The translations under genes were made by a program, and so were the position numbers. From Priestia aryabhattai B8W22 (GTDB taxonomy: Bacteria; Bacillota; Bacilli; Bacillales; Bacillaceae_H), in contig NZ_JYOO01000003.1 in the NCBI RefSeq assembly GCF_000956595.1, positions 62,001 through 126,000 of the forward strand: a stretch of 64,000 nucleotides of DNA, given 5' to 3'. The notes beneath the pieces were generated by a model. The model searched no databases. It worked only from the letters and a program-made list of their open reading frames with translations, and was not told the DNA's origin. Shown one piece after another: positions 14,998 through 23,477 of the stretch (its first letter is position 1; every line of letters starts with the position of its first letter).

Positions 14998-16425
14998 CTA
15001 TACAAAATGTCTCCAAAATCTTGTAAAGACCGAAAGAATATGTAGAAGTGCAGATTTTACAGGAGGCACGTTTTTTTGAGAATCCGTATTAAAATCCACA
15101 GGTTCCCCCTCATTTCCCACAAGCATACTGTGAGAAATTTTGGTTTCAATAGCTCCTGTTAGCTCGGCTGCAAATTCTTCACTATCTATCATAACCATGG
15201 ATTCAGTGTTTAAAAATACAGAACGTGAATCTAAGTTAAAAGAACCAACTGCACTTAAACGCTGATCATAAACAACAGATTTCCCGTGAATTGAATAAGG
15301 CTTTTGATATTCATAAAGCTTCGAACCAGCTTTTATAACGCGATTCTTTACTCCCAAGTATGCAGAAAAAGCCATAGCATTTGGAGTGGATGTAATAGAA
15401 TTAGTTAAAATAATTCTTTGCACTTTTGGTTTTACTCTCTTATCTATATACTGTTCCATCTCTTTTGTTGGTACAATATAAGGACTTTGAACGACAATGG
15501 ATTTTTCAGCTTGCTGGGAAAGCTTAATAAACGTTCTCCATATAAAAGGGCTTTTATTCATTCGTTGAATAGGATTTGTAATAAAAGAAACCTTTCTTGT
15601 AGGCATCGTTGATTCTCTCCATACAATATAAGGATGGACAAAAGGTTCATTTGCTTTTTTGGCCTCTTCGTATTGATCTATTAACAATTTCTTTCCTGAA
15701 AGGCCACGAAATTGTTTAGTTTTCTTGAGCTTCGGAAAAGCTTTTCGGGTATACGGGTGGTTCCATAATTTCTCTACATACTTCTCCATGGAGACAATAA
15801 CACTATGACTTTCTTGCTTTGTGTTATAAATCAGCACATCGCGGTCATAGACAAAATTTTTATCTGGTTGACTGGCCAAGTATTTATCTCCAATATTTCG
15901 TCCTCCACTAATACCTAATTGACCATCGACTACTATTATTTTATCGTGAAGACGGTTATGCCATGTCCAAGGTTTAAACATAGCAAAGGGTTCATAGTAC
16001 TTTAATTCAATATTATGATGGGAAGCTAGAGCATAAAGAACATTTTTTCTCTTGCCTTTTAATCCGTGAGAGATCCCGTCTAACAGCACTCGAATACGTA
16101 TACCTCGATCTGCAGCTTCGAATAAAGCCCCCATAAGTAAATCCGAAGAACGACCTTTACCGATAGAAAAGTACGCAATATCAATTGTATGCCTCGCTTC
16201 TTGAATCATCTGCATCCGAACAAGCCCTGAAAAATAACCGTTTTCCAAAAGCATAACGCGGTCTGTGGATTCTTTCTTTCCATAAAAATTCTCAGTATTC
16301 ATTACTTTTAAGTCTTTTCCCTTGTGCGAAGGGACATAAAACAGTACCACTGCAGTTACAAATACATATATGAAGTACAATACGACAATCATTATTAGTA
16401 TATTTATTAGCATATTTCCTGTCAC
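14998..16425 (-). CDS. Phospholipase D / cardiolipin synthase family protein
   Basis: A 475-residue protein with an N-terminal membrane anchor (about residues 5-30) and two HKD motifs: HDKIIVVDGQLGISGGRN near residue 158 and HGKSVVYDQRLSAVGSFN near residue 378. The arrangement is that of phosphatidyltransferases/phospholipases D; the single anchor and the HKD spacing resemble cardiolipin-synthase-like proteins, but the two-segment N-terminus of typical Cls is missing. The start is GTG 16425 with AAAGGG; the ATG at 16413 is also possible. Probable substrates are membrane phospholipids. Single-gene unit. Confidence 0.85.
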   Translation of the reverse strand: MTGNMLINILIMIVVLYFIYVFVTAVVLFYVPSHKGKDLKVMNTENFYGKKESTDRVMLLENGYFSGLVRMQMIQEARHTIDIAYFSIGKGRSSDLLMGALFEAADRGIRIRVLLDGISHGLKGKRKNVLYALASHHNIELKYYEPFAMFKPWTWHNRLHDKIIVVDGQLGISGGRNIGDKYLASQPDKNFVYDRDVLIYNTKQESHSVIVSMEKYVEKLWNHPYTRKAFPKLKKTKQFRGLSGKKLLIDQYEEAKKANEPFVHPYIVWRESTMPTRKVSFITNPIQRMNKSPFIWRTFIKLSQQAEKSIVVQSPYIVPTKEMEQYIDKRVKPKVQRIILTNSITSTPNAMAFSAYLGVKNRVIKAGSKLYEYQKPYSIHGKSVVYDQRLSAVGSFNLDSRSVFLNTESMVMIDSEEFAAELTGAIETKISHSMLVGNEGEPVDFNTDSQKNVPPVKSALLHILSVFTRFWRHFV

Positions 16426-16529
16426 AATCCCTTTCCATTCTTATCGTTCTGTTTTTATTAGGATTCTTACTTTTTTAACTTCTATACCTTTTAAAATAAG
16501 AATGGAATGATGGATTATTTGTTACACCA

Positions 16530-16659
16530 CTGTTGATTTCCGTGCAAAATTCCGCTTTCCGCAGGCGGCCGTTGAGCCTCCTCTTCGCATACGCTCCTGC
16601 GGGGTCTCACCTCTTCCGCTTTTTCTGCAGGAGTCTTCGCCTTGCCCTCCAAACAACAG
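16530..16659. repeat. GC-rich palindromic Bacillaceae repeat element
   Basis: A 130-base block bounded by CTGTTG (16530-16535) and CAACAG (16654-16659), much richer in G and C than its surroundings. It contains GCTTTCCGC, GGCGGCC, TGAGCCTCCTC, CTCCTGCGGGGTCTCACCT and TGCAGGAGTC. These blocks are familiar from a non-coding interspersed repeat seen in many Bacillus-type genomes that can fold into a long imperfect hairpin. No transposase is near. It fills most of the 490-base gap between the phospholipase gene and the coiled-coil gene. Confidence 0.7.
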
Positions 16660-16829
16660 CTAGAAGCACCTACATACATGAAATCTACGTTCATCCTACC
16701 AATAAAAAATCCGAACGAAGATTCTATGAGAAATTATTTCTGCAGAATCATACTCCCTATCTGTAATTTTTTTAAATAATTCTGGCATGTAATGAATTAC
16801 TGGAAAATGAGCGTAAATACTTCTTACGC

Positions 16830-16863
16830 AAAAAAAAGCAGAAGTTCATTATCTTCTGCTTTT
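16830..16863 (-). terminator. Rho-independent terminator
   Basis: AAAAGCAGAAG and CTTCTGCTTTT arms around TTCATTAT, with a T run on the minus strand, downstream of the coiled-coil gene. Confidence 0.88.
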
Positions 16864-16912
16864 GCAATTTATACCCTATTGTGAACCTGCTCTAAGTAAA
16901 ACAGCGGCTCTT

Positions 16913-17182
16913 TTATTGATTAAGGTCGTTTTCCATATCTTTTATATCTTGCTGAAATTCGTTTAAACGCTGACGCTGGGTTTCAGAAGCATTTTCAAGC
17001 GCGTTCTCAATTTGCTGAGAGGCTTCATTTACTTCACCTATCGCTTGCTTCGCTTCATGTCCATACGATGCATCATTTTTAGCTTCATTTGCCTGTTCAT
17101 ATGCATCTACTGCTTCTTTATGCCCCTGCTGTGCTGCTTGAAACGATTGTTGTTTATCTTTATTATATGGGAATTTTTTCAT
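16913..17182 (-). CDS. Small coiled-coil protein
   Basis: An 89-residue, strongly hydrophilic helical protein (MKKFPYNKDKQQSFQAAQQG) rich in Gln, Glu, Ala and Asn with heptad-like spacing. Two adjacent ATG codons exist (17185 and 17182); the second is 7 bases from GGAG and is preferred. No family is recognised with certainty; the composition resembles small spore- or stress-related proteins. It has its own terminator and is divergent from the D-subunit-like gene. Confidence 0.65.
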   Translation of the reverse strand: MKKFPYNKDKQQSFQAAQQGHKEAVDAYEQANEAKNDASYGHEAKQAIGEVNEASQQIENALENASETQRQRLNEFQQDIKDMENDLNQ

Positions 17183-17357
17183 CATAGTGCTCCTTTCCAT
17201 TTGTTCACTCTTTAGTGTGGCATTTTTCTACTTATTCATACGACGCTTCAATAAGTTAAAGCTAAGTGACTACTCCTCATAACAAATCACTCAATCATTT
17301 AAGGGCTCTATAAAATATCTTCTATCTCCTGAAATACTTTCTATATTTTACAGAAAT

Positions 17358-17387
17358 GTATAATCACTTTCTTTAGCGGACATCATA
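17358..17387 (+). promoter_or_regulatory. Sigma-G promoter
   Basis: GTATA (17358-17362), 18-base spacer, CATCATA (17381-17387). Both boxes match the forespore sigma-G consensus GHATR-N18-CATNHTA without mismatch. The expected start point is about 35 bases before the D-subunit-like gene. Confidence 0.72.
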
Positions 17388-17429
17388 CGAATAGCTTATC
17401 TGAACGAAAAATGTATTGGGGTTGACTGC

Positions 17430-17663
17430 ATGCACTTGTTTCTTTCCTTTTTGATCATTTGTGCAGGGATTATACGGATGGAAATGAAAAGATTACCTCA
17501 ACACTCTCATAAAAAAGAACGGAACATTTTTATGGTGTTCATGACAATCAGTATCATAATCGCTCTTGCAAAAATCTTTCGGCTGCCTCTACCGAACCCT
17601 TCTGATTGGGTAGAAGTAATGTTTCAACCTTTAAGTCACTTATTATTCCGTTGGATCACTTAA
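17430..17663 (+). CDS. Small two-pass membrane protein, germinant receptor D-subunit-like
   Basis: A 77-residue protein with membrane segments at about residues 2-17 and 33-49 and a short C-terminal tail (WVEVMFQPLSHLLFRW). Proteins of about 75 residues with two membrane segments are encoded next to several GerA-type operons and are called D subunits; they modulate germination. This gene sits 22 bases upstream of a B-subunit gene and behind a sigma-G promoter, which fits. No direct sequence identity to a named D subunit could be checked. Ribosome binding site TTGGGG is weak. Confidence 0.6.
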   Translation: MHLFLSFLIICAGIIRMEMKRLPQHSHKKERNIFMVFMTISIIIALAKIFRLPLPNPSDWVEVMFQPLSHLLFRWIT

Positions 17664-17685
17664 TTCGTGTATATGGCAAAAGGAT

Positions 17686-18804
17686 GTGCTCATTTTGCTT
17701 AATGAAATCAATATTTCAGCTGCACAGTTTCGCAAATTAGTAACTTTATATAGCATCGGAAGCACAATTATTGTTGTACCTGCCGCTATTACAGCTGATG
17801 CTCATCAAGATGCCTGGATTGCAGCACTCTTCGGCGTAGCATCAGGAATTGGCTTAGTTTTGCTTTTTACCTCACTAGGAAAAATGTTTCCCACGCTTAC
17901 GCTGATGGAAATGAACGAAAAAATTTTAGGCAAACTATTTGGAAAGATTGTTTCTGCTGTTTTTGTGTTATCTAATTTATTTATCAGCAGTCAAGTTCTT
18001 TACTATGTAGGAAATTTTCTTACCACTCAAATCCTTCCCTACACGCCGCTCACAGCCATCCACATTGCATTTATGGGTGTCGTCATCGTAGGAGTGCGTC
18101 TAGGAATAGAAGTGATTGCACGAAGTGCCGAGATTTTATTCCCTTGGTTTGTCGGATTGTTTGGACTTCTTATTTTGTCTATGATTCCGCAAATTAAAAT
18201 AGAGTATATTCAGCCTGTGTTGGAAATACATCCAAAAGCTTTTATTCGTGCTGTTTTAACGTTTTTAAGCATGAGTTCTTTGACTTATACTATCCTGCTT
18301 ATGATTTTCCCTTCACACACACCAGACACGAAAAAGGCAACTCAATCTTTTTATGCAGGTAATATAGCCGGTGGACTAGTGATGGTGACGTTAATCTTAC
18401 TCGGGATTTTAGTACTTGGTCCTTATTACTCCCAAATCACCATGTTTCCAAGCTATGAATTAGGAAGAAGAATTGATGTAGGAAACTTTCTTCAAGGAAT
18501 TGAAGTAGTCATTGCTATTTTGTGGTTCATTACTCTCTTTTTTAAGCTTTGCATTTACTTTTACGCTACTCTTTTGGGGTTTGCCAATGTATTTCATATA
18601 AAGGACTACAAGCTATTTTCTTTTCCAGTCGCACTCATCATGATTACACTTTCCCTTATTGTGTATCCAAGCGTTTCTTATCAAAAGGATTGGGATACAA
18701 AAACGTGGATTCCCTACAGCTTACTTGTAGGCATCCTATATCCACTTTTCCTTTTAATTGCAGGGTTTATTCAAAACAAAAAGCGGCGTTCTAGCAATGG
18801 ATAA
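17686..18804 (+). CDS. Spore germination permease, GerAB/GerXB family (orphan B subunit)
   Basis: A 372-residue protein of about ten membrane segments. The opening LNEINISAAQFRKLVTLYSI and the ending YSLLVGILYPLFLLIAGFIQ fit the endospore germination permease family, inner-membrane subunits that take part in sensing germinants. The start is GTG 17686 or, with better ribosome spacing, TTG 17695. No A or C subunit gene is adjacent; only the D-like gene lies upstream, and a truncated second B gene follows, overlapping by 8 bases. It is full length for the family, so it may still work with A and C subunits made elsewhere. Confidence 0.88.
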   Translation: MLILLNEINISAAQFRKLVTLYSIGSTIIVVPAAITADAHQDAWIAALFGVASGIGLVLLFTSLGKMFPTLTLMEMNEKILGKLFGKIVSAVFVLSNLFISSQVLYYVGNFLTTQILPYTPLTAIHIAFMGVVIVGVRLGIEVIARSAEILFPWFVGLFGLLILSMIPQIKIEYIQPVLEIHPKAFIRAVLTFLSMSSLTYTILLMIFPSHTPDTKKATQSFYAGNIAGGLVMVTLILLGILVLGPYYSQITMFPSYELGRRIDVGNFLQGIEVVIAILWFITLFFKLCIYFYATLLGFANVFHIKDYKLFSFPVALIMITLSLIVYPSVSYQKDWDTKTWIPYSLLVGILYPLFLLIAGFIQNKKRRSSNG

Positions 18805-19144
18805 AAAGCCAAAAACCTTTCATAAAAAATGCTCCTTCAGTATAAGTAATTATTTTTCAGGAAAATATAACACTAATTATTTTCATGCTTCCATCGCTGG
18901 ACTGTGTCAAATTTTCAACATTGCTGAAACCCGCTTTTTAACGTTACCGATGGGATTAATCGTTGCGACTTTTTCCATTATTGTGTACCCAAGCATTACT
19001 TATCAAAAAACATGGTTAGCCGAAACGTGGATTCCTTATAGTTTTTTGATAGGAGCTTTATATCCTTTTATTCTTCTTATCATAGGATGGATCCGCTTTA
19101 AACCTGCTAAAATAAAAATCAAAAAGATAATAAAATCCACATAA
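18797..19144 (+). pseudogene. Truncated second germinant receptor B gene
   Basis: A 115-residue frame from ATG 18797, which overlaps the end of the intact B gene. From about residue 33 (NYFHASIAGLCQIFNI) to the end it is a clear paralogue of the last quarter of the upstream protein: IIVYPSITYQKTW against LIVYPSVSYQKDW, and TWIPYSFLIGALYPFILL against TWIPYSLLVGILYPLFLL. The first ~32 residues are unrelated and the first eight membrane segments are missing. It looks like a large internal deletion in a tandem gerB duplication. Confidence 0.75.
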
Positions 19145-19173
19145 AAAAAAGCAGGTAGTCACCTGCTTTTTTA
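19143..19173. terminator. Bidirectional terminator
   Basis: AAAAGCAGGT and ACCTGCTTTT arms around AGTC, with A and T runs, between the truncated ger gene and the convergent NADH oxidase gene. Confidence 0.92.
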
Positions 19174-20505
19174 TGCTTTAAGCGCTTGAAGCCCTGCTTG
19201 GTTTAAGAAATGCCAAGGCTTATTAAAGTGGGGTTGAAAGAAAAAGTCCATAAAGCCAAGCTCATCGATGGTCATTTCTTGCTGTACGCATACAGACAAT
19301 GTATTGATTGCTTGAGTGGCATCAATTTTAGAAATAACCTGCGCTCCTACAATTCGTCTTGTTTCTTCTTCGTATACTACTTTTAACGTGATATTTTCGT
19401 ACGTTGGCATGAATTCTGGTCGGTTATTTTCAGAGATTGTGATACTTTTCACATTCATATCAAAAAGAGAAGCCGCTGTTTCAGTTATGCCGGTAGACGC
19501 AACATTGTAATCATAAATATGCAACCCTGATGTCCCTTGTGTTCCCATATACTTAATCGTCGGCTTAACAAGGTTTTGAGCTACTAATGTTCCCATTCTA
19601 ACCGCATTTGTAGCAAGCGGAATATAGGTATGTTTCTTAATCGGATTGTAGTAAATCGCACAGCTATCTCCGGCAGCAAATATATCTTTTTTGCTTGTTT
19701 GCATATATTCATCAACCACAATTGCGCCGTTTGGAAGCATGTCGACCTGTCCTTTTACTAAGTCTGTGTTTGGACGGAAGCCAACACACAAAATCACAAG
19801 ATCCGCTTCGTATTCACCTTCAGTTGTCACTACTTTTTCAACACGTCCATCGCTGCCTGCAAATTTAGTAACCGCTTGGTTTAATGCTAATGTAACTCCG
19901 CGATTTTCAAACTCAGTTTCCATTAGGTTCGTAAATTCTGGATCAAGATATTTATTTAAAATGCGATCCGCACTATCAATAAACGTGACTTCTTTTCCAT
20001 ACACTTCGAAGGCTTCTACTAATTCTGCACCGATATAACCAGCACCAATTACGGCGATTTTTTTTGCTTGTTTTGCTTTTTCAATAATGTGATTGGCATG
20101 CTGATAATTTTTACAAAGCACAACATTATTTAGATCGATGCCTTCAAGGTTTGGAATAATCGGCCATGATCCAGTTGTCATTACTAATTTATCAAATGTA
20201 TCTTCAAATTCTTCGTTTGTTTCTAAGTTTCGCACTGCTATTTTTTTGTCTTCTGTATCAATATTCGTCACTTCATGTTTCATTTTCATATTTACACCCA
20301 TCTCCTGCAATTCAGACGGTGAAGAGTAAAATAAGCCATTTGCATCTTTTACGATCCCGCCTACATAGAGCGCAATTCCACAAGACAAAAATGAAACATT
20401 ATCATTTCGCTCATAAACTGTAATTTTAGCTTCTGGATAAAGTTCTGCCATATTTTTTACTGCTGCTGTTCCTGCATGTGTACACCCTACTACTGCAATT
20501 TTCAT
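19171..20505 (-). CDS. nox: FAD-dependent NADH oxidase (water-forming Nox type)
   Basis: A 444-residue pyridine nucleotide-disulfide oxidoreductase. The FAD-binding start is VVGCTHAGTAAV, the single redox Cys is Cys42 in SFLSCGIAL, the NAD-binding loop is GAGYIGAELVEAF near residue 155, and the second FAD contact is AAGDSCA near residue 277. The C-terminus (FFFQPHFNKPWHFLNQAG) is that of NADH oxidases/CoA-disulfide reductases. It should reoxidise NADH with O2, forming water. AAGGGGGAT precedes the ATG. Three Rex-type sites upstream suggest control by the NADH/NAD+ ratio. CoA-disulfide reductase is the main alternative. Confidence 0.87.
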   Translation of the reverse strand: MKIAVVGCTHAGTAAVKNMAELYPEAKITVYERNDNVSFLSCGIALYVGGIVKDANGLFYSSPSELQEMGVNMKMKHEVTNIDTEDKKIAVRNLETNEEFEDTFDKLVMTTGSWPIIPNLEGIDLNNVVLCKNYQHANHIIEKAKQAKKIAVIGAGYIGAELVEAFEVYGKEVTFIDSADRILNKYLDPEFTNLMETEFENRGVTLALNQAVTKFAGSDGRVEKVVTTEGEYEADLVILCVGFRPNTDLVKGQVDMLPNGAIVVDEYMQTSKKDIFAAGDSCAIYYNPIKKHTYIPLATNAVRMGTLVAQNLVKPTIKYMGTQGTSGLHIYDYNVASTGITETAASLFDMNVKSITISENNRPEFMPTYENITLKVVYEEETRRIVGAQVISKIDATQAINTLSVCVQQEMTIDELGFMDFFFQPHFNKPWHFLNQAGLQALKA

Positions 20506-20525
20506 AGATGATATCCCCCTTAGGA

Positions 20526-21185
20526 TTATAGAAAATATGATATTGTGAAGTTATTCACATATATTGTGAAATGTTTCACATATCTTTTACAATTCTTATT
20601 ATACAAACATGTTTGTCCTTTTTCAAGAGATATGTGAAAAAAATCACATACTTTTTTAAAAAAATATGTTACAGAGTTCTTTAAATAGCGTTGAAGCTTG
20701 ATATGATGCGCTTTTTTTGTTGATGCGTTGCTGATGAAAAACTTCATCAGTCTTTTTTTTTCACGTAGAAACTCACTATCCAATGCACTCTCCATACAAA
20801 AGAATAAGACGGATAAAAGAGTCACCGCTAAAATAGATACAGTGATTCCGCTCACAAGCAAGTCTGCTATATAAACTGATAGAAAAGTAAAAAAGATATC
20901 CACAAAAGCTGCAGATGTTATAAATAGTACTCTGTTCATCCTAGCATTCTTCATTAAAAAAATAAGTGCCTTTGAAAAAAGCTCTGTGACAGAGCCAAAC
21001 ACAAAAATAAAAAATAGAAATAAACATATAGCCCAGTAAGAGTCATATTCCACTCCCATCACTTTAAGGAAGCCTATAAAACCAAAAAAGTAGCTTCCCA
21101 TTAAGATAGCTAAAATGATTAGCACCATCGTTCCTGCTATAAAGAACGCAATTAAACGATCCATTCCCTTGCTTTTTCTTTTCAT
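20526..21185 (-). CDS. YrvL-like membrane protein with extended C-terminus
   Basis: A 219-residue protein. Residues 10-140 have four membrane segments and the motif GSYFFGFIGFLKVMGVEYDS, followed by GSVTELFSKALIFLMKN, which fits the YrvL family (a regulatory protein family in Bacillus, about 140 residues). The last ~50 residues (from about NSVTYFFKKV) are low-complexity and read straight through three Rex-type operator sites, ending only 20 bases before the nox start. A stop-codon loss or frameshift near the original end (about residue 150-170) is likely. No terminator separates it from nox. Confidence 0.7.
   Translation of the reverse strand: MKRKSKGMDRLIAFFIAGTMVLIILAILMGSYFFGFIGFLKVMGVEYDSYWAICLFLFFIFVFGSVTELFSKALIFLMKNARMNRVLFITSAAFVDIFFTFLSVYIADLLVSGITVSILAVTLLSVLFFCMESALDSEFLREKKRLMKFFISNASTKKAHHIKLQRYLKNSVTYFFKKVCDFFHISLEKGQTCLYNKNCKRYVKHFTIYVNNFTISYFL
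20543..20560. promoter_or_regulatory. Rex-type operator, site 1
   Basis: TTGTGAA-GTTA-TTCACAT, matching the Rex consensus TTGTGAA-N4-TTCACAA with one mismatch; 38 bases before the nox start. Confidence 0.72.
20564..20581. promoter_or_regulatory. Rex-type operator, site 2
   Basis: TTGTGAA-ATGT-TTCACAT, one mismatch to the Rex consensus. Its centre is 21 bases (two helical turns) from site 1, which favours binding on one face. Confidence 0.72.
20632..20649. promoter_or_regulatory. Rex-like operator, site 3
   Basis: ATGTGAA-AAAA-ATCACAT, a weaker palindrome of the same type about 68 bases upstream of site 2. Confidence 0.5.
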
Positions 21186-21231
21186 TGTTCCACGCCACCT
21201 TGCTTACTCATCTCTTAATCCATACTATACC

Positions 21232-21263
21232 AAAAAAGTGCGATACCATGGTATCGCACTTTT
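21232..21263 (-). terminator. Rho-independent terminator of topB
   Basis: AAAAGTGCGATACC and GGTATCGCACTTTT form a 14-base stem with A/T runs directly after topB. Confidence 0.92.
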
Positions 21264-21268
21264 CTACG

Positions 21269-23350
21269 TTACTTATCTTTTTTATCTTGAAGAGCTTGTT
21301 TTAAAGCATCCCCCAAGCTTGAACCAAATGCTCCGTCATCGTTGTATTTGTTAAGAAGCTTTCGTTCTTCTCGCTTTGAAATCTTTTTCTTTTTGTCCTC
21401 AGCTTTTTCCACTACTTGACATGAACGGCATTGGAAGTACGTCCCTGCTTTTCCTGAGTGAATTTCCATTCGTTTATGACATTGCGGACAGCGTCGGTTC
21501 GATAGTTTAGGGTCTTTTGCGCGTCTATAGCTGCACTCAAGGCTTGAACAAACGAGCACTCTGCCTTGCTTTGTTTTCTTTTCTTTTAAGAACGAACCGC
21601 ATTCTGGACATTTAGAGCCCGTTAAATTATGGGGTTTGTACGTTTGATTACTTGTTTTTACTTGTTTAACCAGCTTTTCCGTTTGCTCACGAATATTTGT
21701 TAGAAACTCTTTTGCATTTCCTTTTCCTTTAGCAATGGCTTCTAAGTCACGTTCCCATTTAGCCGTAAGCTCAGGAGACTTTAACTCGTCCGCTACTAAG
21801 TCAATCAGCTGCTTTCCTTTTTTGGTTGCATGCAGACGATTGTTTTGGCGATCAATAGATTCATTTTGCAGAAGCTTTTCAATAATATCTGCACGTGTTG
21901 CCGGCGTACCTAAATTATGTTTTTCCATTTGTCCAAGAAGATCTGCTTCTGTATAGCGCTGCGGCGGCTCTGTAAATGCACTTTTCATCTTTACATCCTG
22001 AATGAGCAGCTTGCTGCCTTCTTCCATATCAGGCAGCTTCACCGTTACTTCTGAGTCTCCGCCAGAAACTTTTTTGAAGCCTACATTCACGACTTGCTTT
22101 CCGCTTGCTACTAACTGTTCCCCGTTTACTTCAAGCTCTGCTTTAACCACTTCATACTCATATGCGGGATAAAATAATGAAATAAATCGCTTTGCAATTA
22201 AGTCATACAGCTTTCGTTCATCAGCTGATAGGTCTTGTAAAAACACAGGCTGATCCGTCACGATAATAGCATGGTGATCACTTACTTTTTCGTTATTAAC
22301 CACTCGCTTTGGCAGCTGTGCATTTCTTAAAATTGGACGAACCTCTTCTTTATATACAGCAGAGATGCTTTCCAAACGCTCTTTCATAGTAGAAACCATA
22401 TCTGTTGTTAAATAACGGGAATCAGTACGTGGATAGGTGACTAACTTATGCTGTTCATATAGCTTTTGAAGTACATTTAATGTCTTCTTAGCAGAGAAGT
22501 TAAAGCGTTTGTTAGCATCTCGCTGCAGTTCGTTTAAGTCATAAGGAAGCGGCTGCGCTTCTTTATGCATTTTGCGCTTAATTGTTTTTACAACTGCCTC
22601 ACCTGATAATTTTGAGTGCAGCTCTTTTGCGCGTTTTTCATCAAAAATGCGCTTTTCACTGCCCTTTTGCCAAGCTGCTTCAAAAGATGAAAACTGAGCT
22701 GTAAGCGTCCAATATTCACTAGGTTTGAATGTGTTAATCACTTGTTCACGCTCAATTATCATCGCAAGCGTCGGTGTTTGGACCCTTCCTGCCGACAATG
22801 GTTCTTCGTATTTAGTCGTTAACGCTCTCGTTACATTTAAACCGATAAGCCAATCGGCTTCTGAACGGCAAACGGCTGAATCATACAATCGATTAAACTC
22901 TTTTCCTGGCTTTAACTGTTTAAACCCGTCACGAATTGCTTTATCCGTTTGAGACGAAATCCAAAGGCGTTTAAACGGCTTGTTCCAGCGTACCTTGTCC
23001 ATAATCCAGCGTGCTACAAGCTCTCCTTCACGCCCTGCATCAGTCGCAATAATTAACTCTCCAATATCCTTTCTTTTTGCTAGATCGGATACTGTGCGAA
23101 ACTGAGAGCTCACTTTACGAATTACTTTTAATTTCATTTTCTCAGGCATGATTGGCAGATCTTCTAATCGCCATGTTTTATATTGGTTATCATAATCCTC
23201 TGGTGTTTGTAATTCAACTAAATGACCAAGTGCCCATGTTACGACATACTTTGGCCCTTCAATATACCCTTTTTTTGTTTGTGTGCTGCCAAGTACGCGC
23301 GCAAGATCACGTGCTACACTTGGCTTTTCTGCTAATACAAGTGATTTCAT
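21269..23350 (-). CDS. topB: DNA topoisomerase III
   Basis: A 693-residue type IA topoisomerase. The Toprim domain begins LVLAEKPSVARDLARVLG and holds ATDAGREGE near residue 100; the active-site Tyr lies in TYPRTDSRYL near residue 309; AGRVQTPTLAMI and TPATRADIIEKLL are further family motifs. The C-terminus carries CPECGSFLKEK and CPQCHKRMEIHSGKAG zinc-ribbon-like elements and a Lys-rich tail. It relaxes negative supercoils and decatenates. GGAGGTATAC precedes the ATG. Single gene with its own terminator. Confidence 0.97.
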   Translation of the reverse strand: MKSLVLAEKPSVARDLARVLGSTQTKKGYIEGPKYVVTWALGHLVELQTPEDYDNQYKTWRLEDLPIMPEKMKLKVIRKVSSQFRTVSDLAKRKDIGELIIATDAGREGELVARWIMDKVRWNKPFKRLWISSQTDKAIRDGFKQLKPGKEFNRLYDSAVCRSEADWLIGLNVTRALTTKYEEPLSAGRVQTPTLAMIIEREQVINTFKPSEYWTLTAQFSSFEAAWQKGSEKRIFDEKRAKELHSKLSGEAVVKTIKRKMHKEAQPLPYDLNELQRDANKRFNFSAKKTLNVLQKLYEQHKLVTYPRTDSRYLTTDMVSTMKERLESISAVYKEEVRPILRNAQLPKRVVNNEKVSDHHAIIVTDQPVFLQDLSADERKLYDLIAKRFISLFYPAYEYEVVKAELEVNGEQLVASGKQVVNVGFKKVSGGDSEVTVKLPDMEEGSKLLIQDVKMKSAFTEPPQRYTEADLLGQMEKHNLGTPATRADIIEKLLQNESIDRQNNRLHATKKGKQLIDLVADELKSPELTAKWERDLEAIAKGKGNAKEFLTNIREQTEKLVKQVKTSNQTYKPHNLTGSKCPECGSFLKEKKTKQGRVLVCSSLECSYRRAKDPKLSNRRCPQCHKRMEIHSGKAGTYFQCRSCQVVEKAEDKKKKISKREERKLLNKYNDDGAFGSSLGDALKQALQDKKDK

Positions 23351-23448
23351 TTTATGTATACCTCCAATTCACTTGTTCCATTATACATGATTGTATACTT
23401 TTTGTACGACTTCAAGGTTAAGTTTACATAATACTATTATAATAAATA

Positions 23449-23474
23449 AAGCTGAAGAATTTCTCTTCAGCTTC
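23449..23474 (-). terminator. Rho-independent terminator
   Basis: AAGCTGAAGA and TCTTCAGCTT arms, T-rich on the minus strand, after the DUF2339 gene. Confidence 0.8.
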
Positions 23475-23477
23475 TGG

